From assembly GCA_039812705.1 (NCBI GenBank), contig JBDIBA010000021.1, positions 1-35,584 on the forward strand: a DNA stretch of 35,584 bases, read 5' to 3'. Source of the DNA: JBDIBA01 sp039812705. GTDB lineage: Bacteria; Actinomycetota; Acidimicrobiia; Acidimicrobiales; JBBSGY01. The notes below the pieces were generated by a model that saw only the letters and a list, made by a program, of their open reading frames with translations, had not been told where the DNA came from and did no database searches. Position numbers and translations under genes: made by a program. Positions 15,170-23,124 of the stretch are shown here, piece by piece; within the stretch, counting starts at the first letter, position 1, and each line of letters starts with the position of its first letter.

Positions 15170-17287
15170 GTGGCTCGTTTGCTTTCGGCGCTGACTGCGC
15201 GAGACGTTGGAGAGTTGAGTGGCGTCGGCGCAAAGGCGAAAGAGGCACTCGGGGTGCTCGGTGTCGACAACATTCTCGATCTTCTGACGTTTTACCCAAG
15301 GCGCTATATCGACCGCAGTCAGCAGATTCAGATTGCGGACCTGCTTCCTGGCAGCGAGGCCATGGTGTTGGCCCGCGTTGAGAAAGTGGCATCGCGACGC
15401 ACTCGCAATGGGCGCTCGATGGTCGACGTAAAGATCAGTGACGACAGTGGGAGTCTGACCGTCACGTTTTTCAACCAGGCGTGGCGCACTCGTCAACTTG
15501 TTAGCGGACGAGAAGCCGTGTTTTTCGGCAAGGTCGACTCGTATCGAAACAAGTTGCAGATGACAAACCCGCTTGTGGACCTCATTGGCAACCGCACGGG
15601 CAAGATCGTGCCGATCTATCCGCAGTCTTCAAAGGCAAACATCAACAGCGAGAACATCTTCCTGTTTGCATCCGAGGCTGCTCAGCGAGCCGGCGAGTTT
15701 GCCGAACCACTAACCGAGGCAGTTCGTGACGAGTTGGACTTGATGCCGCGCACCTGGGCGTTCAACAACGTGCACGCACCCGAATCAATTGGTGCGGCTT
15801 ACGCGGCGCGCAAGCGCTTGGCATTTGACGAGCTTCTTCGGTTGCAGACAATCCTTGCGTTGCGCAAGCGCGCGTTTGAAAGAGAAGCCGGTGGCATTTC
15901 TCACGTTGTTGATTCGCCTTTGGTTAAAGGGTTTCTTCACGGTCTTTCGTTCGACCTGACAAACGCGCAGTTGCGAACCATCAACGAGATTCAAGCCGAC
16001 ATGGCAACCAGCATTCCCATGCACCGCCTATTGCAAGGCGATGTCGGTTCCGGCAAGACCGTTGTGGCCGTTGCCATGTTGCTGACCGCGGTTGAGGGTG
16101 GGCACCAGGGTGCGTTGATGGCGCCAACGGAAGTGCTTGCCGAGCAACACTTTGTCAGTGTCAGACGAATGTGCGAAGGCTTGACGGTTGATGAGCCCGG
16201 CTCGTTGTTGCAAAGCCGCCCGGTCGCCGTTGCATTGCTAACCGGACGCGCAACAGCAGCAGAACGAAAGAAAGTCTTAGCTGGCTTGGCTAATGGCACC
16301 ATTGACGTTTTGGTTGGAACCCATGCTTTGTTAACCGAAGGCGTTGCGTTCAATTCGTTGGGTGCTGTCGTGATTGACGAACAGCACCGCTTTGGCGTTG
16401 AACAACGGTCCGCGTTGCGCGAGAAAGGGACGTCGGGGATTCCTGACGTGTTGGTTATGACGGCCACGCCTATTCCGCGAACCGCAGCAATGACCATCTA
16501 CGGCGACCTTGATGTCAGTTCGCTTGACGAAATGCCACGCGGTCGTATGCCAATTGAGACTTCTCGCGCCGTTGTGCCCGATGAAATCAATAATGCGTGG
16601 GCGGCTGTTAGGGCAGCGGTTGGGCGAGGGGAGCAGGCTTATGTGGTTTGCCCGCTGGTTTCCGAGTCAGATCGAGTGCAGGCCAAGTCCGCTGTTGCAG
16701 AGTTCGAACGGCTTTGTGCTCAAGATCTTGCGGGCTTGCGACTGGGTTTGATGCACGGCCAGATGCCCGCCATTGAACGGGAAGCTGCCATGGAGGCATT
16801 TCGTAACCACGAAACCGATGTCCTGGTGGCGACAACGGTTGTCGAAGTCGGCGTCGACGTTCCCAACGCAACGGTCATGGTGATTGAGGACGCTGCGCGA
16901 TTCGGTATTGCCCAGCTTCACCAGTTGCGCGGCCGTGTTGGACGTGGGGACAAGGCGTCCAGGTGCTTCTTGCTTGGCGAGCCCGAGACTGACGACGGAA
17001 ACGAACGGCTCGAAGCCCTTGTTGGTTCAACGGACGGCTTCGAGTTGGCAGAGGTCGACCTTGAACTTCGTGGCTCGGGTTCCATCATGGGAACGCGTCA
17101 AAAGGGCCGCACCGATCTCAAGCTGGCGTCGCTGCGACGCAACGGTCGCGAGATGATCAAGGCAGCGCGCAAGACTGCCTTTGACATCGTTGACGCCGAC
17201 CCCACGCTTGCTGGCAATCCCACCTTGCTTGACGACATCAGCGAACTGGTTGACGAAGAAGAGCGCGAGTTCCTCTTCAAGTCCTGA
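15170..17287 (+). CDS. recG: ATP-dependent DNA helicase RecG
   Basis: Branched-DNA helicase that reverses stalled forks and processes Holliday junctions, about 705 residues. An N-terminal wedge/OB-fold part (about 60-170, FYPRRYIDRS, VTFFNQAWRT) precedes the helicase core. The core has Walker A LLQGDVGSGKT (about 287-297), MAPTEVLAEQH, the DEQH box VIDEQHRFG, TATPIPRT, and C-terminal motifs LMHGQMPAIERE, TTVVEVGVDVPNA and LRGRVGRG. GTG 15170 is chosen because GGAG lies 10 nt upstream and the start falls just after the fakA stop. Upstream in-frame codons would overlap fakA. Confidence 0.95.
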   Translation: MARLLSALTARDVGELSGVGAKAKEALGVLGVDNILDLLTFYPRRYIDRSQQIQIADLLPGSEAMVLARVEKVASRRTRNGRSMVDVKISDDSGSLTVTFFNQAWRTRQLVSGREAVFFGKVDSYRNKLQMTNPLVDLIGNRTGKIVPIYPQSSKANINSENIFLFASEAAQRAGEFAEPLTEAVRDELDLMPRTWAFNNVHAPESIGAAYAARKRLAFDELLRLQTILALRKRAFEREAGGISHVVDSPLVKGFLHGLSFDLTNAQLRTINEIQADMATSIPMHRLLQGDVGSGKTVVAVAMLLTAVEGGHQGALMAPTEVLAEQHFVSVRRMCEGLTVDEPGSLLQSRPVAVALLTGRATAAERKKVLAGLANGTIDVLVGTHALLTEGVAFNSLGAVVIDEQHRFGVEQRSALREKGTSGIPDVLVMTATPIPRTAAMTIYGDLDVSSLDEMPRGRMPIETSRAVVPDEINNAWAAVRAAVGRGEQAYVVCPLVSESDRVQAKSAVAEFERLCAQDLAGLRLGLMHGQMPAIEREAAMEAFRNHETDVLVATTVVEVGVDVPNATVMVIEDAARFGIAQLHQLRGRVGRGDKASRCFLLGEPETDDGNERLEALVGSTDGFELAEVDLELRGSGSIMGTRQKGRTDLKLASLRRNGREMIKAARKTAFDIVDADPTLAGNPTLLDDISELVDEEEREFLFKS

Positions 17288-17296
17288 TTTGGGGCG

Positions 17297-17442
17297 CCAC
17301 CTGCGCAAAAGCCGATGCCAAAATCGTCGGTTTGCAACGGTTTTGTTGCTATTTCGTAACGGACAACCCCTACCACCTGCGCAAACAATGCCGATTGAAC
17401 GTCTGCCCCGTAATCCTAAACCGATCTAGTAAACCGATCTAG
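17297..17442. repeat. Two pairs of 13-bp direct repeats in a leader region
   Basis: CCACCTGCGCAAA occurs at 17297-17309 and 17373-17385. TAAACCGATCTAG occurs twice in tandem at 17417-17442. All lie in the 190-bp gap between recG and the hypothetical gene at 17478, which otherwise has no gene. They may be operator sites for that gene. Confidence 0.6.
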
Positions 17443-17477
17443 TAAGGTTCGCGGAAACCGACGGCGGGGGAGCCAAC

Positions 17478-18452
17478 GTGAATGCAGAGTCAGGATTACG
17501 CCCAGAGATGCAATTTTGGAACGCGGAGTTCTTTAGCCAGGGTGCAATGCGTTATGCGCAGGCTCGGGTGTGGCGTGAACGCCAGGAGAACCGTCCAACT
17601 GTCATGCGTGGCTTTGATGAGCCGATCGGCGAAAGCGGCGTTGGCCGCCTAGGCAGCGCATATGGCGGAGTGGTGGGCCACTTCTTGGATTTGTTGTCGG
17701 AAGCCAAGCTGGCAAGCCACCGGTTGCATGGGTCGGTGCGAAACATTTGTGAAGGCGCTGGAGCGTGGGCTCGTGAGAAGAACGCCGGACGTGGAATCAT
17801 CCTTGGCGTTCAGGGAATCAGCGGTGCAGTGCTGCCGCAGCAGGCGCCAGAGTTTGCAGACCTTCAGTCCGCGCGCTTGTTGTACCTGTGCGAGATGAAC
17901 GCCTATGACATGGCCATCGCTGCCTTGATGCGCGCGGCCGAGCCATATGCATTTGCACCAGCCGGACCATTTCGTTCGGCGTTGGCAGTGTTTGAAAAGC
18001 AGCGTTACTGGGAGGGGCTGAACCTGTGTCTGACCGACATGGCCATTGCCATGACGGTTACGGCCGGTCCGTTGTCCAACGAGATTGCAAGTCAAGACCA
18101 GGGCCGCGCATCTGAACTTGTCGGTGGGCGCTGGCGCGGCGAGTCGTCTCGACTCCTGTCGTTTTGTGATGCAGCGCTGTTGCGCGAGGCATACCTGACG
18201 GCGCGCGAATCGGTGAATGGTGGCGGAGACCCCTTCCTCATGAGTCGCAGCGGAAACGAAGCAAGAGTTGGCTATCTGGGTGTCCGCGGCGACGACGCAG
18301 TCGGTCGCTTGCGGGTTGCTGACGCACTTGCGCCGATTCCGTTTTCATGGCGTCTCGATCTTGAATCGGCTGATCGAACAGGCGCAGTCGAGCTGAATGC
18401 CGACGAGATTCAATCAACGCGTGTGGCCAACAAGACTGTCGAAGAAATCTGA
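17478..18452 (+). CDS. Hypothetical protein, 324 residues
   Basis: I do not recognise a family. The sequence is mostly helical and soluble, with many Ala and Arg, in a first half containing MQFWNAEFFSQGAMRYAQARVW, a Gly-rich VGRLGSAYGGVVGHFLDLL, and a helical core ARLLYLCEMNAYDMAIAAL. The second half has LSFCDAALLREAYLTARESV and ends with a strand-rich region. The central helices give the impression of an all-alpha enzyme or repeat fold, but no catalytic motif is evident. The GTG start has a strong GGGGGAG ribosome binding site ending 5 nt upstream, and the leader carries 13-bp repeats. Convergent with the AAA ATPase gene. Confidence 0.75.
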   Translation: MNAESGLRPEMQFWNAEFFSQGAMRYAQARVWRERQENRPTVMRGFDEPIGESGVGRLGSAYGGVVGHFLDLLSEAKLASHRLHGSVRNICEGAGAWAREKNAGRGIILGVQGISGAVLPQQAPEFADLQSARLLYLCEMNAYDMAIAALMRAAEPYAFAPAGPFRSALAVFEKQRYWEGLNLCLTDMAIAMTVTAGPLSNEIASQDQGRASELVGGRWRGESSRLLSFCDAALLREAYLTARESVNGGGDPFLMSRSGNEARVGYLGVRGDDAVGRLRVADALAPIPFSWRLDLESADRTGAVELNADEIQSTRVANKTVEEI

Positions 18453-18489
18453 CGCACAAGTTGTTGGGTTTCCCCGGTGTGCGACGTTG

Positions 18490-19383
18490 TCAGTGACGTT
18501 CGCGGGAGCGCAGAAAGTTCAACAAGTCGTCGTAAAGGCCATCGACATCGCCTGCAAAGGCATGGTTTCCGGCTCTGGACAACCAATCCGATGTTTGAGG
18601 TCGAGACTCCACGCGTGCCGCACGCAGTGTTTCGTGACGCGGAAAGCCTTCGTCGGTGTCTTCGAACTCTCTGCAAAGTGCAACAAAGTCGGACAGCTCT
18701 CCAAATGAAAAACCGTCGGTTCGACGCACTACCCAGTCCAACTCGGTCGCATCAACGTCGTCTTCATCCACGCCGCAAACGGCAAGCAGGTACTTGGCGC
18801 GGGCCGGTGCATCGGGAGGAAGAATCAGCAGGACTTCGCCAAGCCGGCCGGGCTGCACAAGATCTTTGCTTGCCAGCCACGGAAGTTCTGCTGTTGCAAT
18901 AACCAAAGTCGGGACCGCCGCAACGCCCTTGTCGATCAAACCAATCAGGTTCGCAACTGCCTCGTTGACTTGGTCCGAACCAATGCCGGTGACTTCGATG
19001 TCTTCAAGTGAGACAACCCGCGGGGTATGTGTTTCGTTCAGGACCTTTTCGACGGTCTCGGTAAACCCACGCGAGGTCAGCTGTGTCATGTCAATGCGAA
19101 TCAGCGGCGCCTGGCATTCACCGGCGATGACCTCCGCGCTGAAGTGCTTGCCGGTTCGCGCGGGGCCGTAAAAGAGGGTTCCTTCGGTCCAGTTTTGGTC
19201 TGCGTTGGGCTCCAAGTTGGCAAGCAGTTCGGTCAAGTGCACCAATCGGCGCTTGGTCGTTGCTTGACCCACCATGTCGACCAGGCGTGCAGTCGGCTTC
19301 TCGATTCGGACCACGTCATCAACTTCGGAGTCCACAACACTGAGGTGCTGACGCTGCAACCGACGTTGCGAGTCTGAATCCAC
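18490..19383 (-). CDS. AAA-type ATPase with degenerate nucleotide-binding motifs
   Basis: About 297 residues. After a short polar N-terminus the AAA core starts at LVDMVGQATTKRRL. The Walker A position reads FYGPARTGKHFSAEV, so the Pro-Gly of GPPGTGKT is changed and the Thr/Ser after Lys is His. The Walker B position reads VVSLEDIEV instead of hhhhDE. Sensor 1 (LVIATAELP) and the arginine-finger segment QPGRLGEVLLILPPDAPAR are still recognisable. A C-terminal lid domain has DGFSFGELSDFVALCREFED. ATP binding may be retained through the Lys, but hydrolysis is doubtful. GTG 19383 is preferred over GTG 19386 because TAGGCT lies exactly 6 nt upstream. Function unknown. Confidence 0.82.
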   Translation of the reverse strand: MDSDSQRRLQRQHLSVVDSEVDDVVRIEKPTARLVDMVGQATTKRRLVHLTELLANLEPNADQNWTEGTLFYGPARTGKHFSAEVIAGECQAPLIRIDMTQLTSRGFTETVEKVLNETHTPRVVSLEDIEVTGIGSDQVNEAVANLIGLIDKGVAAVPTLVIATAELPWLASKDLVQPGRLGEVLLILPPDAPARAKYLLAVCGVDEDDVDATELDWVVRRTDGFSFGELSDFVALCREFEDTDEGFPRHETLRAARVESRPQTSDWLSRAGNHAFAGDVDGLYDDLLNFLRSRERH

Positions 19384-19395
19384 CACCGAAGCCTA
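19384..19395 (-). promoter_or_regulatory. Putative -10 hexamer of a leaderless AAA ATPase transcript
   Basis: On the minus strand TAGGCT (19390-19395) is followed by 6 nt and GTG 19383. The same 73-bp divergent gap holds the rsmD signal. Confidence 0.4.
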
Positions 19396-19442
19396 TTCGT
19401 CAAACCGGTCTGAACTGGGTTAATTGAGAGGGGTCGGGTCGA

Positions 19443-19457
19443 TAGTGTTCGCCATCA
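19443..19457 (+). promoter_or_regulatory. Putative -10 hexamer for the rsmD operon, likely leaderless
   Basis: TAGTGT (19443-19448) is followed by 8 nt and ATG 19457. No ribosome binding site is present. Confidence 0.4.
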
Positions 19458-20038
19458 TGCGCATTGTTGGGGGAGACCTGGGGGGTCGAAGGCTTGTTGG
19501 GCCGGCCAGTTCGTCGACCCGGGCGACAACGGACAAGGTCCGCGAGGCAATCTTCAACTCGCTTGTCTCGCTGATTGAGGTCGATGGGTCTGCGGTTGTG
19601 GATCTCTTTGCCGGTACCGGGGCGTGGGGGGTCGAGGCTCTTTCGCGTGGCGCATCCCGCTGCACCTTTGTCGAAAAGTCGCCGCGCGCCACCCAGGTTG
19701 TGCGCCAAAACATTGAGCAGTTCTCGTTGTTGGACCGCGCTGTGGTTCGCACCGGCGATGCGCTTGCCTTTCTTGAGGCCGAATCCGCACGTGAAGATCA
19801 CGACCAGTTTGATGTTGTTTTTGCAGATCCGCCCTATGGCTTCACGGATTGGGCAAGAATCTTTCGCCTCGTGCGATGCGAAGTCTTGATCTGCGAGACA
19901 GATCAGGGCGATTTCGTGTCGGAGGAAGAATTAGCTGCTACCCGGTGGCGGTTGTTTAAGCAGAAGCGATACGGGACAACGTGGGTTTCGTATTTCGTGA
20001 AGGAGACAGGCATCAAGGAGACAGGGGAAGTCGCATGA
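19457..20038 (+). CDS. rsmD: 16S rRNA (guanine(966)-N(2))-methyltransferase RsmD
   Basis: SAM-dependent methyltransferase of the small-subunit rRNA, 193 residues. MRIVGGDLGGRRL and TTDKVREAIFNSL match the family N-terminus. The SAM site is VVDLFAGTGAWGVEALSRGA and the catalytic motif is FADPPYGF. The ATG at 19457 is set by the family N-terminus; an in-frame TTG 33 bp upstream is rejected. The C-terminal end encodes KETGIKETG from a duplicated AAGGAGACAGG, whose second copy lies just before an ATG that overlaps the stop. It heads the long rightward block with coaD. Confidence 0.93.
   Translation: MRIVGGDLGGRRLVGPASSSTRATTDKVREAIFNSLVSLIEVDGSAVVDLFAGTGAWGVEALSRGASRCTFVEKSPRATQVVRQNIEQFSLLDRAVVRTGDALAFLEAESAREDHDQFDVVFADPPYGFTDWARIFRLVRCEVLICETDQGDFVSEEELAATRWRLFKQKRYGTTWVSYFVKETGIKETGEVA
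19998..20022 (+). repeat. Duplicated purine-rich AAGGAGACAGG element at the end of rsmD
   Basis: AAGGAGACAGG occurs twice within the last codons of rsmD, 4 bp apart. The second copy runs into GGGGAAG, which is well placed as a ribosome binding site for the ATG at 20035. Confidence 0.6.
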
Positions 20039-20112
20039 ACTTGGCTGACGAGCGACAAAGCGGCGCAACCCAGTTGAAGGTGGTCTTTTTGAAGGTGGTT
20101 CTTGCAAGATGA
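20035..20112 (+). CDS. Possible 25-residue peptide bridging rsmD and coaD
   Basis: An ATG at 20035 overlaps the rsmD stop (ATGA) and opens a frame of 25 codons ending in a TGA that overlaps the coaD start codon (ATGA again). A GGGGAAG ribosome binding site is 5 nt upstream. The peptide starts MNLADERQSG and ends with a repeat-derived hydrophobic part LKVVFLKVVLAR, from a tandem copy of TTGAAGGTGGT (20074 and 20089). It could be a real small protein or a translated spacer that couples coaD to rsmD. No homologue is known to me. Confidence 0.35.
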   Translation: MNLADERQSGATQLKVVFLKVVLAR

Positions 20113-20591
20113 CAAAACACGCTCTGTTCCCTGGTTCTTTTGACCCGGTTCACAACGGTCACCTTGAAGTGCTTCACGGAGCCCTTGACGTTTTCGATGA
20201 GGTGACGGTCGCGGCTTTCGATTCGGCCAAATCGAACCCGATGTTTTCGCTGACTGAAAGAGTCGAGATGTTGAAGGAAGCCACAGAAGACCTGGCAAAC
20301 GTCAACGTCACGTCGTTCGATGGACTGGTTGCTGACTTCGCACGTTCAATCGATGCGGTCGCGTTGGTGCGCGGCCTCCGTGTCGTTTCAGACTTCGAGT
20401 CCGAGCTTCAGATGTCTCAAATGAACAGGCATCTGACCGGCATTGGCACGGTCCTGATTCCCACGGCTAGCGACTCTTCGTTCCTGGCATCCCGACTCAT
20501 CAGGGAGGTTGCTCGCTATGGTGGCAATGTCAGTGACCTCGTCCCCGCTGCGGTGGCGCGCCATCTCAACAAAAAGGTCGGTTCGCGATGA
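20109..20591 (+). CDS. coaD: Phosphopantetheine adenylyltransferase
   Basis: Penultimate enzyme of coenzyme A synthesis, transferring AMP to 4'-phosphopantetheine, 160 residues. The nucleotidyltransferase motif ALFPGSFDPVHNGH is at the N-terminus. VALVRGLRVVSDFESELQMSQMNRHL, DSSFLASRLIREVARYGG and VSDLVPAAVARHL match the family throughout. The ATG overlaps the stop of a 25-codon upstream frame, and the coaD stop overlaps the ATG of the next gene, so translation of this stretch is probably coupled. Confidence 0.95.
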   Translation: MTKHALFPGSFDPVHNGHLEVLHGALDVFDEVTVAAFDSAKSNPMFSLTERVEMLKEATEDLANVNVTSFDGLVADFARSIDAVALVRGLRVVSDFESELQMSQMNRHLTGIGTVLIPTASDSSFLASRLIREVARYGGNVSDLVPAAVARHLNKKVGSR

Positions 20592-21256
20592 GCATCTATG
20601 GCCAAGAATCGAAAAGCCAGCAATGGAGTGGCCACGAACAAGGTTTTGACACCGAAGCCGTAATTGGCAGGTTGATCGAACTTGTTGACTCTGCCAAGTC
20701 AATGCCGCTGTCAAACAACGTCATTCTTCCGCGCGATGAAGTGCGCGACCTGTTGGCTGCGTGCCTTGAAAACCTTCCGCTAGAAGTGCGCCAGGCAAAC
20801 TGGTTGTTGCGCGAGCGCAGCGAGTTCTTGGCAAAAATGCAGCGCGAAGGCGACGAAATCTTGCGTACTGCGACCGAACGTTCACAGCGTTTGGTTGAGC
20901 GTTCCGAATTGGTGCGCGAAGCGCGTCGCGTTGCTCAACACAGTCTTGATGACGCCGATGTCGAGGCGCGTCGCCTCAAGCACGAAGCCGAAGAGTACGT
21001 GGACTTGAGGCTTGCCGAGTTTGAACAGACCCTCGAGGCCACCTTCCGAATTGTCCAGGCCGGCCGTGAAAAGCTGCGCGCAGCGCCACCTTTGATGGAT
21101 GCCGAAGAGATGGACTCCGTGGAATCCGCAGTCGGTCGCATGCGTGACGAACACCAACATCTCGAAATCGACCCGGTCGCCGAAACAGACAACCGCGGCG
21201 AACGGGGCGCATTCTTTGACCAAGAGCGTTTCAGTCACGACGACGAGCGCGTCTAG
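20588..21256 (+). CDS. SepIVA-like coiled-coil cell division protein
   Basis: 222 residues, nearly all helical and charged, with a predicted coiled coil from about residue 75 to 170 (EFLAKMQREGDEILRTATER, VEARRLKHEAEEYVDLRLAEF, then EATFRIVQAGREKLRA). The EAEEYVDLRLAEFE...GREKL pattern resembles the mycobacterial DivIVA-family protein SepIVA, which also sits near yceD and rnc in that genus; this resemblance is from memory. In mycobacteria SepIVA is linked to division and cell-envelope growth. The tail is acidic and probably disordered. The ATG overlaps the coaD stop (ATGA). Confidence 0.75.
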   Translation: MSIYGQESKSQQWSGHEQGFDTEAVIGRLIELVDSAKSMPLSNNVILPRDEVRDLLAACLENLPLEVRQANWLLRERSEFLAKMQREGDEILRTATERSQRLVERSELVREARRVAQHSLDDADVEARRLKHEAEEYVDLRLAEFEQTLEATFRIVQAGREKLRAAPPLMDAEEMDSVESAVGRMRDEHQHLEIDPVAETDNRGERGAFFDQERFSHDDERV

Positions 21257-21313
21257 CGGCTAGTCGTTTAAGGCTGGCAGACAGGCCTGAATCGAATGGT
21301 TTGGCCAGTTGTC

Positions 21314-21330
21314 TAGAATCGCGGACCTCG
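21314..21330 (+). promoter_or_regulatory. Putative internal promoter before yceD
   Basis: TAGAAT (21314-21319, 5 of 6 consensus bases) ends 10 nt before GTG 21330, giving a leader of a few nucleotides at most. It lies in the 73-bp gap after the SepIVA-like gene. Confidence 0.45.
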
Positions 21331-21854
21331 TGTCTAATCCTTTCCTTGTTCGCCTTGGCGGGTTTCGCAACCTGTCGACTTCGCCAAAGCAGGCCGTCTC
21401 TCGCGTTGACGTAGACGCGCGCGGCCAACTCGAAGACCTCGCCGTTTCGTCAAGCCGCGTACCTGAAGGCAATGACGTCAGTTTCGCCGGTTCGGTCGAA
21501 GCAATGGATGCCGATGAAGCCGTCGTCGTCTCTGGAACCGTGCAGACCTGCTGGGTTGGGCAGTGCAGGCGCTGCTTGGAAGAGGCCACGGGCCAGGTAA
21601 GCGTTGACGTGCGCGAAATCTTCGACCCAAACCCCGTTGAGGGCGAGACCTACTTGTTGCGTGGCGACTCGGTCGACCTGGAGCCGCTGGTTCGCGAGGC
21701 CGTGATGTTGGCGTTGCCGCAAGCGCCGCTGTGTTCTGAGGACTGTGCCGGTCTGTGTTCAGAGTGCGGCGCCAATCGCAACACGACCGATTGTGGATGC
21801 ACCAATGAGGTCCTAGACCCACGTTGGGCAGCGTTGGACGCGTTGAAGGAATAA
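21330..21854 (+). CDS. yceD: YceD family protein (DUF177)
   Basis: 174 residues of the DUF177/YceD family, which commonly precedes rpmF and is linked to ribosomal RNA or large-subunit maturation in plants and bacteria. A first Cys cluster (CWVGQCRRCLEEA) is followed by VDVREIFDPNP, LVREAVMLALP and the C-terminal cluster LCSEDCAGLCSECGANRNT...CGCT, then DPRWAALDALKE, all typical. The cysteines could bind zinc. GTG 21330 is favoured over TTG 21309 because of the hexamer spacing. rpmF follows 52 bp downstream. Confidence 0.88.
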   Translation: MSNPFLVRLGGFRNLSTSPKQAVSRVDVDARGQLEDLAVSSSRVPEGNDVSFAGSVEAMDADEAVVVSGTVQTCWVGQCRRCLEEATGQVSVDVREIFDPNPVEGETYLLRGDSVDLEPLVREAVMLALPQAPLCSEDCAGLCSECGANRNTTDCGCTNEVLDPRWAALDALKE

Positions 21855-21860
21855 TCGCCC

Positions 21861-21899
21861 TAGTATCGTTCGGTCCACAAGTCCGCAACACCAGAGGAA
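21861..21899 (+). promoter_or_regulatory. Possible promoter hexamer and leader with ribosome binding site for rpmF
   Basis: TAGTAT (21861-21866) would start a leader of about 35 nt ending with AGAGGAAAT (21893-21901), a good ribosome binding site before ATG 21907. It may boost L32 expression inside the operon. Confidence 0.35.
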
Positions 21900-21906
21900 A
21901 TCCGCA

Positions 21907-22089
21907 ATGGCTGTTCCTAAGAAAAAAACCTCCAAAGCAAAAAGCCGCAGCCGACGCGCTTCCAACTGGAAGCTCTCAGCACCGGCAAAGAGCACCTGTC
22001 CTAACTGTTCGCAGGTAAAGCGTCCTCACGTCGTTTGTGGCAACTGTGGTTGGTACAACGGTCGTGTAGCCATCGACGTCACCGCATAG
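21907..22089 (+). CDS. rpmF: 50S ribosomal protein L32
   Basis: 60 residues. MAVPKKKTSKAKSRSRRAS and WKLSAPA are the family N-terminus. CPNC and CGNCGWYNGR form a zinc ribbon, so this is the zinc-binding form. Placed between yceD and plsX, as in very many bacteria. AGAGGA precedes the ATG. Confidence 0.95.
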   Translation: MAVPKKKTSKAKSRSRRASNWKLSAPAKSTCPNCSQVKRPHVVCGNCGWYNGRVAIDVTA

Positions 22090-22093
22090 GGCC

Positions 22094-23068
22094 ATGCTTC
22101 CTATAGCGCTCGACGTGATGGGCGCAGATCGAGCGCCAGCCGACCTTGTTCAGGGCGCGGTTACCGCAGCCAAAGAACACGGCATTGCGGTTCTCCTTGT
22201 GGGTGATCCCTCCCAAATGGGTGACACCGCCGGGTTGGACATCCTCGAAGCCACCGAAGTCATTGGCATGCACGACGAGCCCGGGTCTGCGGTTCGTAAT
22301 CGCAAAGACGCATCGGTGGTGCGCGCAGCCGAGGCTGTCCGCGACGGTCAAGCTTCGGCAATGGTCAGCCCCGGCAACACGGGCGCAGCCATGGCGTCTG
22401 CCCTGTTGCGAATGGGCCGCATTTCTAAAGTTGCACGTCCGGCTATTGCCACACCCATTCCGGTTCCGGGTTCAACCCCAACGGTCTTGCTCGACGCTGG
22501 TGCAAATGCAGACTGCCAGGCAAGTTGGCTAGTCCAATTCGCACAAATGGGCGCTGTGTTTTCGCGGGTTCGTTTTGGCGTGTCTAACCCTCGCGTTGCG
22601 TTGCTTTCAATCGGCGAAGAAGAGACCAAGGGTTCGACACTTGTGAAGGAAACGCACAAGATGTTGGCAACGCATCAAGACCTCAACTTCATTGGAAATG
22701 TTGAGGGGCGAGACTTCTTGCGTCCAGTTGCCGATGTCGTCGTGACCGATGGTTTCACGGGCAATGTTGTTCTCAAGACGCTCGAAGGTGGCGTTGGCTA
22801 CATGGTCGAAACCTTCAAGAAGCTTGTAGCAACGCTGCCGACAGACCAGGGCGGTTCAGGCATCGGCGCACAGGTCATGCCGCTGTTGTCTCAGCTAGAC
22901 CCCGACACCTATGGGGGCGCAATGCTTTTGGGTGTCGATGGCGTGGCGATTATTTCTCACGGTTCTTCCAAGCCTCATGCCATTACCAACGCGTTGGTTG
23001 TTGCAAAGGACATGGTCGAAGCAAATGTTGTTGCTGAACTCAAGGCGGCCGTTGACCAACCCGCCTAG
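22094..23068 (+). CDS. plsX: Phosphate acyltransferase PlsX
   Basis: Makes acyl-phosphate from acyl-ACP, the first step of the PlsX/PlsY route to phosphatidic acid; a peripheral membrane enzyme. 324 residues. IALDVMGADRAPADLVQGA is the family N-terminus. AMVSPGNTGAAMASALLRMGRI, LDAGANADCQASWLVQFAQMG, RVALLSIGEEETKGSTLV, NFIGNVEGRDF and VVTDGFTGNVVLKTLEG follow in the usual order. It begins 4 bp after rpmF and is followed by acpP, whose product carries its substrate. Confidence 0.95.
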   Translation: MLPIALDVMGADRAPADLVQGAVTAAKEHGIAVLLVGDPSQMGDTAGLDILEATEVIGMHDEPGSAVRNRKDASVVRAAEAVRDGQASAMVSPGNTGAAMASALLRMGRISKVARPAIATPIPVPGSTPTVLLDAGANADCQASWLVQFAQMGAVFSRVRFGVSNPRVALLSIGEEETKGSTLVKETHKMLATHQDLNFIGNVEGRDFLRPVADVVVTDGFTGNVVLKTLEGGVGYMVETFKKLVATLPTDQGGSGIGAQVMPLLSQLDPDTYGGAMLLGVDGVAIISHGSSKPHAITNALVVAKDMVEANVVAELKAAVDQPA

Positions 23069-23085
23069 GGTCAGTTTGTAAATCC

Positions 23086-23115
23086 AACCGGGCATTTCAC
23101 CCGGTTAAATGTTTT
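23086..23115 (+). terminator. Stem-loop between plsX and acpP, possible attenuator
   Basis: AACCGGG (23086-23092), a 7-nt loop and CCCGGTT (23100-23106) form a perfect 7-bp stem followed by AAATGTTTT. The T-run is short and leads directly into the acpP ribosome binding site TTGGAG, so it may reduce read-through or protect a processed acpP mRNA end. Confidence 0.5.
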
Positions 23116-23124
23116 GGAGTGAAC

